A stretch of DNA of 64,000 nt from Epithemia pelagica. Taxonomy: Eukaryota; Bacillariophyta; Bacillariophyceae; Surirellales; Surirellaceae. Location of the stretch: assembly GCA_946965045.2 (NCBI GenBank), contig OX337234.1, positions 1,178,001 through 1,242,000 on the forward strand. Reading direction: 5' to 3'. A model generated the notes under the pieces. It had not been told where the DNA came from and did not search any database. It saw only the letters and a program-made list of their open reading frames with translations. Numbering within the stretch: position 1 is the stretch's first letter; each line of letters begins with the position of its first letter. The position numbers were made by a program, and so were the translations under genes. Shown here piece by piece: positions 9,448-19,670 of this stretch.

Positions 9448-10437
9448 TTAGGGTTGAAAGAGATGAGAGCTGCCATTGTTCATGGCATATTGCAACGTAA
9501 CAGCGACAGCTTGAAAGGCAAGTCCATGATTTGTGTCGCTGTGCCTCCAAGTTTGGTGCATGGAGGCAAAGGTAGACATTTTTCCGTTGAACGATTTGTG
9601 TCGCAGGCGGATGCGACTCTTAATATTGTTCGCCATCCTTGAATCGTGTTGTGGGTTGGGCCAAGCAACCTTGTCGCGGAAAGCATTCTTGATGTAACCG
9701 CGATCAGCCACAACCTTTTTTCCATCCGCGAGGTGCTCCAGCACACCAGACCTCTCGAGCATCTCCTTGTCACCCATGCCTCCGCGCACTGGTCCAAAGA
9801 TATCCACGACTTGCTGGCGATATGCACATAGAGTGATTTGATATTTCACTCCACCGTGCGCACGCTTCTGTGAGAAATTTTGTCGATGAAACGGAAGCAG
9901 TTCAGTCTTGTGCTTTCGTTCCCACGTTTTCTTATCAACACCATCCACAGATAGCGCGAAAATCTCCGAGTCAGGATTGTTCAGGTCGTGAGGCCAGAAA
10001 ATTACCTTCTCCTCAAGCGCTGCGATCTTCCGAATCCATTTCCAGAGATTCTTGCCTCGGACGTTGCACGCACAAATTCGGAACCTGTCACCAAGCTGTA
10101 CGCTGCTTCGAGGATAGCTGTAGATAAAGAAATGCGCAACCATGAACATGCGAAAGCCTTTTTGTTTATCCTTAGTACTTAGCTTTGCCTCTTCAATTGT
10201 CGTATGGCACAAGTCATACCACATGGTTGCAATTGTAAGAGGCACCGATCCATAGTGTTGTTGGAACTTGTTGATGCGTTGCTCTCTCGTCAGACGGCCA
10301 TCCACGTCCAAGGAGAGATAAGCTAAGCCTCGCGTGAGAACCTCGTCTGGCTCGACCAGTGGCACCATCTTCTCTTTATGTTGAACAGTAGGAAGATTCC
10401 GATGCGACCAACTTGGGGGAAGGAAGACAGCCTTCAT
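9448..10437 (-). CDS. DDE superfamily endonuclease-like transposase, third acidic residue apparently lost
   Basis: This is a 329-residue protein starting at ATG 10437. A first catalytic-type aspartate sits in FALSVDGVD (about residue 165) and a second in VVADRGY (about 245), separated by the usual strand/GP.RGG.GD region (DIFGPVRGGMGDKEML). The third acid is expected in an R-x-R-H-E-T-x-N-like helix, but here the sequence is RLRHKSFNG (about 278-286), with Lys/Ser in place of Glu. The C-terminus (HGLAFQAVAVTLQYAM) resembles the terminal helix of DDE_Tnp_4-type proteins. The gene is divergent from 10706, with a 268-bp shared upstream region. The loss of the acid suggests an inactive or changed enzyme, or an alignment error on my part; a structure-based alignment would decide. 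Confidence 0.6.
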   Translation of the reverse strand: MKAVFLPPSWSHRNLPTVQHKEKMVPLVEPDEVLTRGLAYLSLDVDGRLTREQRINKFQQHYGSVPLTIATMWYDLCHTTIEEAKLSTKDKQKGFRMFMVAHFFIYSYPRSSVQLGDRFRICACNVRGKNLWKWIRKIAALEEKVIFWPHDLNNPDSEIFALSVDGVDKKTWERKHKTELLPFHRQNFSQKRAHGGVKYQITLCAYRQQVVDIFGPVRGGMGDKEMLERSGVLEHLADGKKVVADRGYIKNAFRDKVAWPNPQHDSRMANNIKSRIRLRHKSFNGKMSTFASMHQTWRHSDTNHGLAFQAVAVTLQYAMNNGSSHLFQP

Positions 10438-10705
10438 GGCTCATTCCCTAGTAGTGTCACAAATTAGCGGAAAGGTGCTTCATCCCGAACACGAGTAGAA
10501 AGATCCGTGGGTCCACACACACCAATCTGCCCTAAGTAAACTTAAATACTGCTTATGATCAAGCAATCAAACACATTCCTATGATATTAGTAGCTGTAGA
10601 CAAACCAACGACACAAGAGGAGCATGTTGGATCAAGAGGGAATGGCTTGCGCTTTGCAAACCTGTCTACTCCTCTCGTTGATTGTTGGATCATTGATTTT
10701 CTATC

Positions 10706-12163
10706 ATGACAGAGCAACAACATGATCATAAATTGGACGAAGAGAAGAAACCACCGCTAAAGAGGCCAGCCAAGTTCCCCGCTCCAGGTGGATTGCCGTT
10801 TGACCAAACAAGAAAATTAATCAAGGCCATCGAAAAACAAGGCCAGTCGAGACACTCCTTTGATCTCCTTTTGTTTTGCATCAATAATCCCACCGACTGG
10901 GGATTTGAAGGCTCGTTGAAGCAACGACAAGTGCAACTTCGCTGGGGCAAGTGCAAGTCCCGGTCCATCCAAGCCTACGTCAACTACCTCCATCGACTGG
11001 GAATTGATCCAAACGAGAAGACTCTCAAAGAACTTGACAACAAAGAGTCAGGAACCATGGTGAAGAGCAACAAGATTTCCGACAATGACACTTACACCAC
11101 TGATGTTGCCGACGACGTCAGCCCCGAAGAGGAGCAGATGTACAAGGACGCTTATGGGCGCTTGTATGGTGAACAAGATTATGCTGCTGGCATGGCTGAG
11201 CAAGACGACGACAGGAAGCCAGCTCCCCGCAATCTCAACCGCACACCTGTGAAGGGAGGAGAATCACCGGCGGTGTTTCTTGGCAACGATGCCCACGATG
11301 CCCACGATCAGCAGATGGGACAGGTAAACGCCTCCAACTTCTTCGCAAGTCCCAGCCCAGCACGCCACAACGTTGCCGCCGCTTATGCTGTCCCTGGTGT
11401 CGACCTCAATGGAGGTGATCCACCGCAACATGTCTTCGGGAGGGTGTCTCCACTTCTTTCTCGTATCCCTCCTCGTCCCCCACAACTGCCTAACGACGTG
11501 TTGCACCCATTTGTTCCGACAAGTTGGTTGGTGAATCAAAATGGGACGGTCAAGCACCCTTGGATAATCGCCGTCAACCATTTGAGTGCCGAACGTAACA
11601 GAGATTTCGACATTCAATACGTTGAAGGGATCGACCAGGACGAACTTTTCACTCGCAACGGCTTCCACTTACGCCGTTCAGTCCCTTGCCAGGACCATCA
11701 TTTATGGGATGCGAGCATTCCCGACGATGTTTTCGGAGAAAGCTGGCGTGGTCGTTTAATCTCGATGAGGGGGCCGGCGCAGGACTTCTGGATCCGCGAT
11801 CCCGAGCGGTACCACAAGGACGAGAAGTTGTCCAAGATCAATTGTGCCGCTACAAAGAAGGCCCATAGTGCTACTATGGTGGCTATTGAGGATTCTGACG
11901 ATGGCAGCTACTGGGCCCACTATAGGTTTGCCTTTCACCCGTCTATCAAACTCGACAACCAGATTTTCTCCAAGGATGAGACTGTCATCCCTACGGAGTA
12001 CAACCCCATCAAAATGAAATCAAATGACTCGGAGAATGATTTCGGCCGTGATCTCCTTGGTATGACTATCTTTTGGCGCATTGCATGCAAGGGTGGCACC
12101 AAGATTGCCACCAAAGGCAAGAAGAATGCGGAGGCTGCCAGGAACATGTTTGGTGACTTGTAA
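10706..12163 (+). CDS. Large unknown protein of the candidate transposon
   Basis: This is a 485-residue protein with a clear ATG at 10706. It has a charged N-terminus, then a helical segment at about residues 35-110 (FDQTRKLIKAIEKQGQ, FDLLLFCINNPTDWGF, IQAYVNYLHRLGID) that could be a DNA- or protein-binding module. A disordered acidic and Pro-rich centre follows. The C-terminal half is Trp-rich and looks folded (FVPTSWLVNQNG, ESWRGRLISMRG, DDGSYWAHYRFAFHPSI, LLGMTIFWRIACKGG). No known domain is recognised. It is divergent from the DDE gene and convergent with the KOW ORF. Its place between two transposon-type ORFs suggests element cargo or a transposition accessory factor; that is inference. 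Confidence 0.6.
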   Translation: MTEQQHDHKLDEEKKPPLKRPAKFPAPGGLPFDQTRKLIKAIEKQGQSRHSFDLLLFCINNPTDWGFEGSLKQRQVQLRWGKCKSRSIQAYVNYLHRLGIDPNEKTLKELDNKESGTMVKSNKISDNDTYTTDVADDVSPEEEQMYKDAYGRLYGEQDYAAGMAEQDDDRKPAPRNLNRTPVKGGESPAVFLGNDAHDAHDQQMGQVNASNFFASPSPARHNVAAAYAVPGVDLNGGDPPQHVFGRVSPLLSRIPPRPPQLPNDVLHPFVPTSWLVNQNGTVKHPWIIAVNHLSAERNRDFDIQYVEGIDQDELFTRNGFHLRRSVPCQDHHLWDASIPDDVFGESWRGRLISMRGPAQDFWIRDPERYHKDEKLSKINCAATKKAHSATMVAIEDSDDGSYWAHYRFAFHPSIKLDNQIFSKDETVIPTEYNPIKMKSNDSENDFGRDLLGMTIFWRIACKGGTKIATKGKKNAEAARNMFGDL

Positions 12164-12305
12164 GCCACCAATTCCTACGAGTGTTTACATGATGAGTTTT
12201 TACATGATGAATTTTTACATGATGAGAGTTTCTACATTGACAAGTAGTTAGTAATCTTCCTTTATCCTGTATTAGTTGAGAATTTGCATTAACCATGATG
12301 TTGCA

Positions 12306-12752
12306 TTAACCGTGACCATAGCGCACACGACGCCAACGAGCCTTGTCCACACGTAGGTTACTTTGACGTTGCACAGCAACCGTCAAATAATTTAGGAACA
12401 AGTTCCCAATCCGATGGCCAGCTTCTCCTTCGGAGGAGATGCCCTCACACTGGGACAGCCTCCTCGTAAGGTCGCGTAGCAGCTCTTCAATGTCACAGTG
12501 CTGCTGGAGAACAGCCTCTTCATAGCTTGCCGTTGGTGCTTCCTCTCCGACTCAGATCGATTCGTGATGAAGCCGTGTTGCAATCTCCTCCTCGTTCGGC
12601 TTGATGATGATAATGACGTAGGTAAAGAACTCTGTCCTGCCCTTCTTCTTCTCGAGGAAGCCCCTCTTTCCACGGTACGTCCCACCAACAATCCGGATCT
12701 TGGCTCCCTTCCGGTCGGCGGGGTTAACCTTCGGTTTCTTCTTCTCGGCCAT
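12306..12752 (-). pseudogene. KOW-domain protein interrupted by one in-frame TGA
   Basis: From ATG 12752 the protein begins MAEKKKPKVNPADRKGAKI and continues with RIVGGTYRGKRGFLEKKKG, a KOW-type RNA/protein-binding motif as in NusG/Spt5 and some ribosomal proteins. Codon 67 is TGA (12554-12552). Reading through it, the same frame stays open for another 81 codons, to TAA at 12306, giving a helical Glu/Leu-rich segment (SYEEAVLQQHCDIEELLRDL) that looks like real protein. CGA to TGA is a single transition, so a recent nonsense mutation is the simplest explanation. Readthrough or selenocysteine cannot be excluded by eye. Upstream, a CTT/GAA run precedes the start. Confidence 0.55.
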
Positions 12753-12897
12753 GATTGTGACTTCTTCTTCTTCTTCTTCTTCTTGCTTTCGTCTTGAAAA
12801 ATGAGTCTGATTGTTGTGTTGCTGTTGTCGCAAGCAATTTCATTGGCGAGTTTGGCAGGAACCAATTCTTCGATTGCTTAATCTATCGCTTTATCAT

Positions 12898-13190
12898 TGT
12901 ATCGCTCTCATTTCAAAAGTCGCCTGTTTATTCCATCTTGTATCGCTCTCATTTCAAAAGTCGCCTGTTTATTCCATGGTGACCGTCAACCCGATACATC
13001 AGGCCGATACAAATCGCAACAAATTCGGAAGACCCGATACAGAGGACTCGAGTCCCCCGATACAAATACGGTTACAAATCCGTTGTATCGATACAGTACC
13101 TAAGCCCCCCGATACAACTAGATACAACCCCGATACACGACTGGATACAGTTGTATGTGCATCGATACAGAATCCGATACATTTGGCGAG
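12898..13190. repeat. Right-side repeats: 38-bp direct duplication and GATACA tract
   Basis: TGTATCGCTCTCATTTCAAA followed by AGTCGCCTGTTTATTCCA occurs at 12898-12935 and again at 12941-12978. From 12985 to 13190 there are about ten CGATACA words, mirroring the tract at 8453-8640. Together they look like the right subterminal region of the candidate transposon. Confidence 0.65.
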
Positions 13191-13324
13191 CTCAGCGCAA
13201 GGCTTCCCGAAGTTCAATAATTGGTACATTTAAGTAATTTTTTAGACACGTGCCGGTTCCTCTTTTGATAGTGTACGAAAATCGGGTACAGTCATCTCAA
13301 CCAATCAGAAATAAGCCCAGTGGG

Positions 13325-13440
13325 GTCATGGTTACAAATATAGCGGGTGTCCCAGGAACCGAGACCATCATGAGCAAAGGTCCGAACCACTCGACAAAGG
13401 CGGCTGGTTTTGAGATTTTCTATCAAAAATGAGTACAAAA
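13325..13440 (+). repeat. Second, decayed copy of the SINE-like head
   Basis: GGTCATGGTTACAAATATAG and CGGGTGTCCCAGGAACCGAG match the head of the repeat on the minus strand at 8310-8240, but the B box is mutated. A GAGATTTTCTATCAAA word at 13413-13428 also occurs near 8084, there in the opposite sense relative to the head, so the two copies are not simple full-length homologues. Confidence 0.4.
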
Positions 13441-15660
13441 TTATATCCGCGACTGAAAAATGAGGGAGATCTCGAAAAGATCCCAAAGAACTTTCACACC
13501 AAATCTTGAGACCATGTCGGCACGGAGGCGCGCAAACTTGCATCACTCTGTCTCTCTCTGGTGTGATGGATGTAAGCTTTACACCGGGCAAGGACAAGCG
13601 GCTAATACTCCAGGCGACCCACCCGCAAGGAACGAGCCAAGAAAGCCATGTGGAAGGTCTACGACGGCTTGCCTTGTCCCTGGGAGAAATGGATGCGGCG
13701 TCGACATTTTCCTTGTCGCACCATCGTCAACTTCCCGAGGCTATCTCCCAACTCCCCAGCATGGGAGCTCTGACAGGCTGGAGCCACCATGGTAAGAGGG
13801 ACGGCCACCAAGTACACGTTACTGGGCAAAATCGATCTGAACGAACAAATCAAAATGACGGAAGACTTGATGAAAAGTTGTCAGTTTGTAGCGACAGTAT
13901 GTGTGTTGATTCATGAACCATCTTTGGGATACAGTCGAGCCTTTCGACGGCACGTCAAACAAGAGGTTCATGGATTCATCCATGAACCTCCCTATGGCCC
14001 CCCAATCCGGAATGGATGCCGTCGTTTATTAGATGAAGACTATGATAGAGTTCGAAGCTTCGTGATTGTCGCAAAAACTCTGCAATAGATATGATGTGTG
14101 AATTTCGTGGGAAAAATCAAATGAGTGGTAGAGATGAAGTCGTTCATCTGATGAGATGCTATGTGGTTTTTAACCATTTTGCTTGTCCTGCTCCGTTTCC
14201 ATTGTTATTTGTTTATTTCACTTTTTCACAACCTGGCACGCTTATTCATTCGTAATAAAAGCGATGTGGAGTGGTGGATGTGGTGGGGAACGTTCAGCTT
14301 TAGATAGCTCACCACTCAATAACAGCTCTGTTTTGTACGTTCTGCTACACAACAATCAACGAGCAGACAACGAAACAGAGGCCATTTTTGTTAGTGTGGA
14401 GCAACGGAAAGGACCAAATCCATGTCCTACATGTTCGTATATGTTCTTGATTGTATCTTATCTAGTGGGAAACTGCGGGTTCAAAGGCTTTACAGGATGG
14501 GACGACAGAATGACAATTGTCATGACGGACGACACGACATGGGCATGCGGTTGAAAATCGGCGTGAAACTTGTTGTCTTTATTGTGTCAACATTGATCCC
14601 TTATCAAGTGGGTCGTTTGGGAAGGATGAAGGCGGTGGCTGTGATTCATCGGAGTAGTAGTAGTACATGGGCCGTGGTGATACCAATTTTGAATTCATTT
14701 AAGCTTTTGAATGTTACAATGGTGGAGTCAAGGATAAGATACTGGAACACAAATTGGCCGTGGGTTGTTGATCGAGATGCTTCGTTTGTTGGTACCATTG
14801 CTGCAAGGCTTGCAACCATGCGTTTACCATCAATGTAGGATTGAGATCTGGTCGCAATTGTAGATGTTGCTGCTGCTGGTGTCCATGACAGGCCACGCAA
14901 AGTTGCAACAATCCGTACGCGGTTGCCAATGCCGGATGGTGAATGGTATCATGAGGATTGTAATGGGATTGTTGCAAGCCCTGGTAGAACAAGTTCAGTG
15001 GTACATGGCACCAGTGCCGAGATTCGAGGAGGATGTGCACCATGAGAACAAGCACAAATCTGGCGGTAGAGAATTGTCCGGCAATAAGAATTGGCCATTC
15101 GTATCATTGACACCTTGGTCCCTTTTGTTTTGCTCTTTTTGTTCATTGGCCATGGCGGCTGGGCATTGTTCAGTGAACGAGAAATTTGAACAACCGTCCT
15201 GGATGGCGGATGCCGTGGCTGTGGCTGTGGCTGCTGTGGTGTGCAAGACATAAAACCACTCACATCATTCAACCAATATCTACTCCTAGTCTATTAGTAG
15301 AACCATTGCCTAGAATTTCTCGTGGCTCACAATGACATTGTCGCGTTGTTCCAGGGCCTGTTTATGGTCACCAACGTCTCCTTTTCATGTGCTATGGCGG
15401 CTAGAAGATAGGGATGTCTCCTTAATTCTGTTGTTCATTTTATGATTACAACTCCTAACTATCGTGTCGTGCTGTTCGTTTCGATACTGTTGTTCCGTTC
15501 ACGTATTCAGGTTGCTGTTTGAGTTCTGTTAAAATTGATGATACACTGTGGTCGTTGTTGGTGGCGTGTGAAATGGTGGTGAATGTGGTGGATTTTGGTT
15601 GTGGCTTGGTGATTCCTTGTGCTGGATAGCACTGTGAGGTGGACGTCTTTTCTAGGTTGG
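13441..15660. other. 2.2 kb without a supported gene
   Basis: Only short ORFs occur. A minus-strand stretch at about 14714-15246 reads as plausible protein in two overlapping frames (Gln/His-rich, for example HPALATAYGLLQLCVACHG), which may be a decayed gene or an intron-containing one, but no domain or splice pattern supports it. A 12-bp direct repeat of CATGAACC words lies near 13912-13990. Confidence 0.4.
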
Positions 15661-17379
<1,719 letters not shown>

Positions 17380-17661
17380 CTTGTACTCTACCGTAAATAT
17401 TACTCCTACGGTAGTGCAATGTAAATTCTACCGAGGTGGATGGCACATTTTTCCGTTCCATCCGTCAGAAATCGGGTACTCCCCAGAGGGGTCGAGTTTA
17501 GTCGCATGTTGGTCAACTTCTTTCTCGAAGCATCTCGCAACACGAAGGGGCATGCGCGCGCTGAAAGATGGCACGCGTCACTGCGCTGACGTAGTAAAAT
17601 TGAAGAGAGCAAAGTCTAGAAAATAGGACAAATGACAAAAATCTCTACGCTTTGTACAAAC

Positions 17662-17848
17662 CACCGAAGGAACTACGAACACACACTGTGCACGTGTCCT
17701 CCGGATTGTCACTTGAGGTCCGCACAGACGTAGGGGGGGGGGTGTCCATCTGTATGGATACTGGGATGGACATCCGTTGGGTGCATCTTGCTAGGAGAAG
17801 GATTCACACAACCAGTTGCCGAAAGGCCACAAGAACCGATGGCTCCAG
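17662..17848 (-). repeat. B2 repeat of the YR retrotransposon
   Basis: About 185 bp, nearly identical to B1 at 18066-18250 apart from G-run length (10 versus 9) and the first few bases. It forms the outer 3' end of the element. Confidence 0.85.
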
Positions 17849-17863
17849 GGCGGGTTAGGGGTA

Positions 17864-18065
17864 TTTTAGAACTGTCTATGTCTAGGGGACCTTCAAGGGA
17901 TGTCGATGCTTGCGAAGGAGCTCGATCCGAGAAGAGTGTGCTCCTCTCGTCAGCTACCTTGGGAGTGGACATTCGTGAGCGCGGTCATTTTGTGCACGCG
18001 TACCGAGACGATGGACGGCAGCTGGCTAAGCGACTTCCTCCGCGACCCGACAACCCAGTACAAAC
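17864..18065 (-). repeat. A2 repeat of the YR retrotransposon
   Basis: 202 bp identical by eye to A1 (25322-25495 continuing at 32030-32057). It ends with the GTACAAAC core at 18058-18065. Confidence 0.88.
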
Positions 18066-18250
18066 AACGAAGGAACTACGAACACACACTGTGCACGTGT
18101 CCTCCGGATTGTCACTTGAGGTCCGCACAGACGTAGGGGGGGGGTGTCCATCTGTATGGATACTGGGATGGACATCCGTTGGGTGCATCTTGCTAGGAGA
18201 AGGATTCACACAACCAGTTGCCGAAAGGCCACAAGAACCGATGGCTCCAC
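18066..18250 (-). repeat. B1 repeat of the YR retrotransposon
   Basis: Inner copy of the B repeat, directly after the A2 core and just downstream of the recombinase stop at 18297. Confidence 0.85.
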
Positions 18251-18296
18251 ACCATCAAAGCCTTAGGATCCTGGAGGAGCAAGGAGTGCTGATCGG

Positions 18297-19670
18297 TTAC
18301 CGGTCGAGGCGAAGTTGTGAGGTGAAGGATGCGAAAGGGAACTGGCCATCAAACATGGTTTCTTCGGGGGCTTCCATCGCTGTCTCTGTGTTCAATTGGA
18401 GAGGGATCGAGTTGTCGACAACTTGGGTACCTGTGGTCAAGTTGTGGGTGTTGTTGTGGGGTTGCAGAGATGGGCTGCGGAGTTGGCTGCCGTCGGTGTG
18501 ACGGAAGTCAAGGGAGGTGAGCATCATGGATGAGAGATTTGCTGTCCATTCGAGGACTTGGGGTCTGATATAGCGCATGAAGGCGGAGCTGCTCCATCTG
18601 CCGAGGATCATAATTTTCACGATTGAGGCATTGGCAAGGAAGAGAGCCATTGCGGCTCCAGAGCGGATGGAGTGTGTGCCGATGTCCTGAGGGTGATAAC
18701 CGAAGACTTCATGGCCGCCACCATTAGCGCAAGAGGACCGGAGGGCGGTGCGGACGTCTTCTTGTCTGATGTATCGAATGGTGGGCGTCGTTTTGTTTTG
18801 GGTTTTGGTTGGTGGGAACCAGCAGTTGACTGGTGTGTTAGGAGGAGCGGAGGGATAGTGATGGAGGATTCGTCTGATGATGCGGCCCCAGAGGGTGACT
18901 GGGTCCAGAATGGGGTGGTTTGTCCGACTCTGGGTGCGCGTTTCGAATTTCTTGTTGTTCTTTTGGTCTTCAAAGGTTATTGAGACGAACTGGGCTTGGG
19001 TGTCGAAATTGGGGTCGAGAGGGGAGATGACGGATCGACGCTCATCGTTGCGGGAGAAGACGATGTTTCCAATGCACAGGAGTTTGGTTTTTCCGCGGTG
19101 AGGGACGGTGGTGTACTCACAGGAGCGAGTGGCGTAGAAGTAGCCGCCACAGCTGAGTTCGACCGTGCACGCTTGGAACGAGGCGGTGTTGGGGGAAGGG
19201 GGTGTGTCGGTCTCAGTCTCGTAGGCTTCTTTCCATGCGAAGATGAGATGCTTGGGGGTGACAGCTTTCTCGCGTTGTTCTGGTGGGTCGAGGTTGAACC
19301 AGGCTCGCTTGAGGCTGGCCACCATGGGATGGAGGGAAGAGTGGTCCGATCCGTGATAGGGGCTTGGCCGGTTGTTATCCCTGAAGACCGAAACCATGTC
19401 GCTAAGGGCTTGCGACAGAGTGCCTGCGCGAAGCGGCTCGGTTCGTCCAGACGTAAAGTGGGCGTCCCTGAGTTGTTGTAGGAAAGCACAGGCAATGGCT
19501 GTTCGGTAGTTGGCTGCTGACACGGAGTCGAGGAAGGGGTCGTCAGGGAATCCTGTGGATCGGAGGAATTTGATCCAACGGCCCCAGGTTCTGTCTCTTT
19601 TCTGGTGGCTGGCTTCAAGTTTTCCGAAGAAGATTCTGGTGGTTTCTGCGCGACGGAGGAGAGCCAGCAA
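18297..19670 (-). CDS. Tyrosine recombinase (integrase) of the YR retrotransposon
   Basis: An open frame of 457 codons. The N-terminal half resembles a core-binding domain (RTWGRWIKFLRSTG.., YRTAIACAFLQQLRD). The catalytic domain shows an arginine in YATRSCEYTTV, then THSIRSGAAMALFLAN (the H-x-x-R pair, about residue 335), a GRWSSS motif and the nucleophile tyrosine in FMRYIRPQV (about 367). The first codon of the open frame is TTG and no ATG precedes the core-binding region. The frame is -1 relative to the RT ORF and overlaps it by about 690 nt, so expression by frameshift or as a separate product with a non-ATG start is likely. It would insert a circular DNA copy by recombination at short identity. 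Confidence 0.85.
   Translation of the reverse strand: MLALLRRAETTRIFFGKLEASHQKRDRTWGRWIKFLRSTGFPDDPFLDSVSAANYRTAIACAFLQQLRDAHFTSGRTEPLRAGTLSQALSDMVSVFRDNNRPSPYHGSDHSSLHPMVASLKRAWFNLDPPEQREKAVTPKHLIFAWKEAYETETDTPPSPNTASFQACTVELSCGGYFYATRSCEYTTVPHRGKTKLLCIGNIVFSRNDERRSVISPLDPNFDTQAQFVSITFEDQKNNKKFETRTQSRTNHPILDPVTLWGRIIRRILHHYPSAPPNTPVNCWFPPTKTQNKTTPTIRYIRQEDVRTALRSSCANGGGHEVFGYHPQDIGTHSIRSGAAMALFLANASIVKIMILGRWSSSAFMRYIRPQVLEWTANLSSMMLTSLDFRHTDGSQLRSPSLQPHNNTHNLTTGTQVVDNSIPLQLNTETAMEAPEETMFDGQFPFASFTSQLRLDR

Larger units (their letters stand above)
8358..13282. mobile_element. Candidate multi-ORF DNA transposon (DDE + KOW + two unknown ORFs)
   Basis: Four ORFs alternate in strand (8788-9402 +, 9448-10437 -, 10706-12163 +, 12306-12752 -) and are spaced tightly, unlike the host genes. 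The outer DNA on both sides is rich in GATACAA words. Beyond those, the left end has TTGGTACACTAT (8362-8373) and the right end has its near-complement ATAGTGTACGAAAA (13268-13281), a plausible short terminal inverted repeat. The word ACATTTGGCGAG also occurs near both ends (about 8448 and 13180), but in the same orientation. A DDE-type nuclease-like protein in the centre supports a DNA transposon. The target duplication is not resolved, so the exact boundaries are tentative. Confidence 0.45.

Noticed and set aside
13506-13916. 136-codon ORF with a leucine-rich-repeat-like LPEAISQLPSMGALTGW motif
   Set aside because: A single short match in a frame without other supporting repeats or start context.
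14183-15272. A gene on either strand between 14.2 and 15.3 kb
   Set aside because: Only short overlapping ORFs; the minus-strand pieces cannot be joined by convincing splice sites and match no family.
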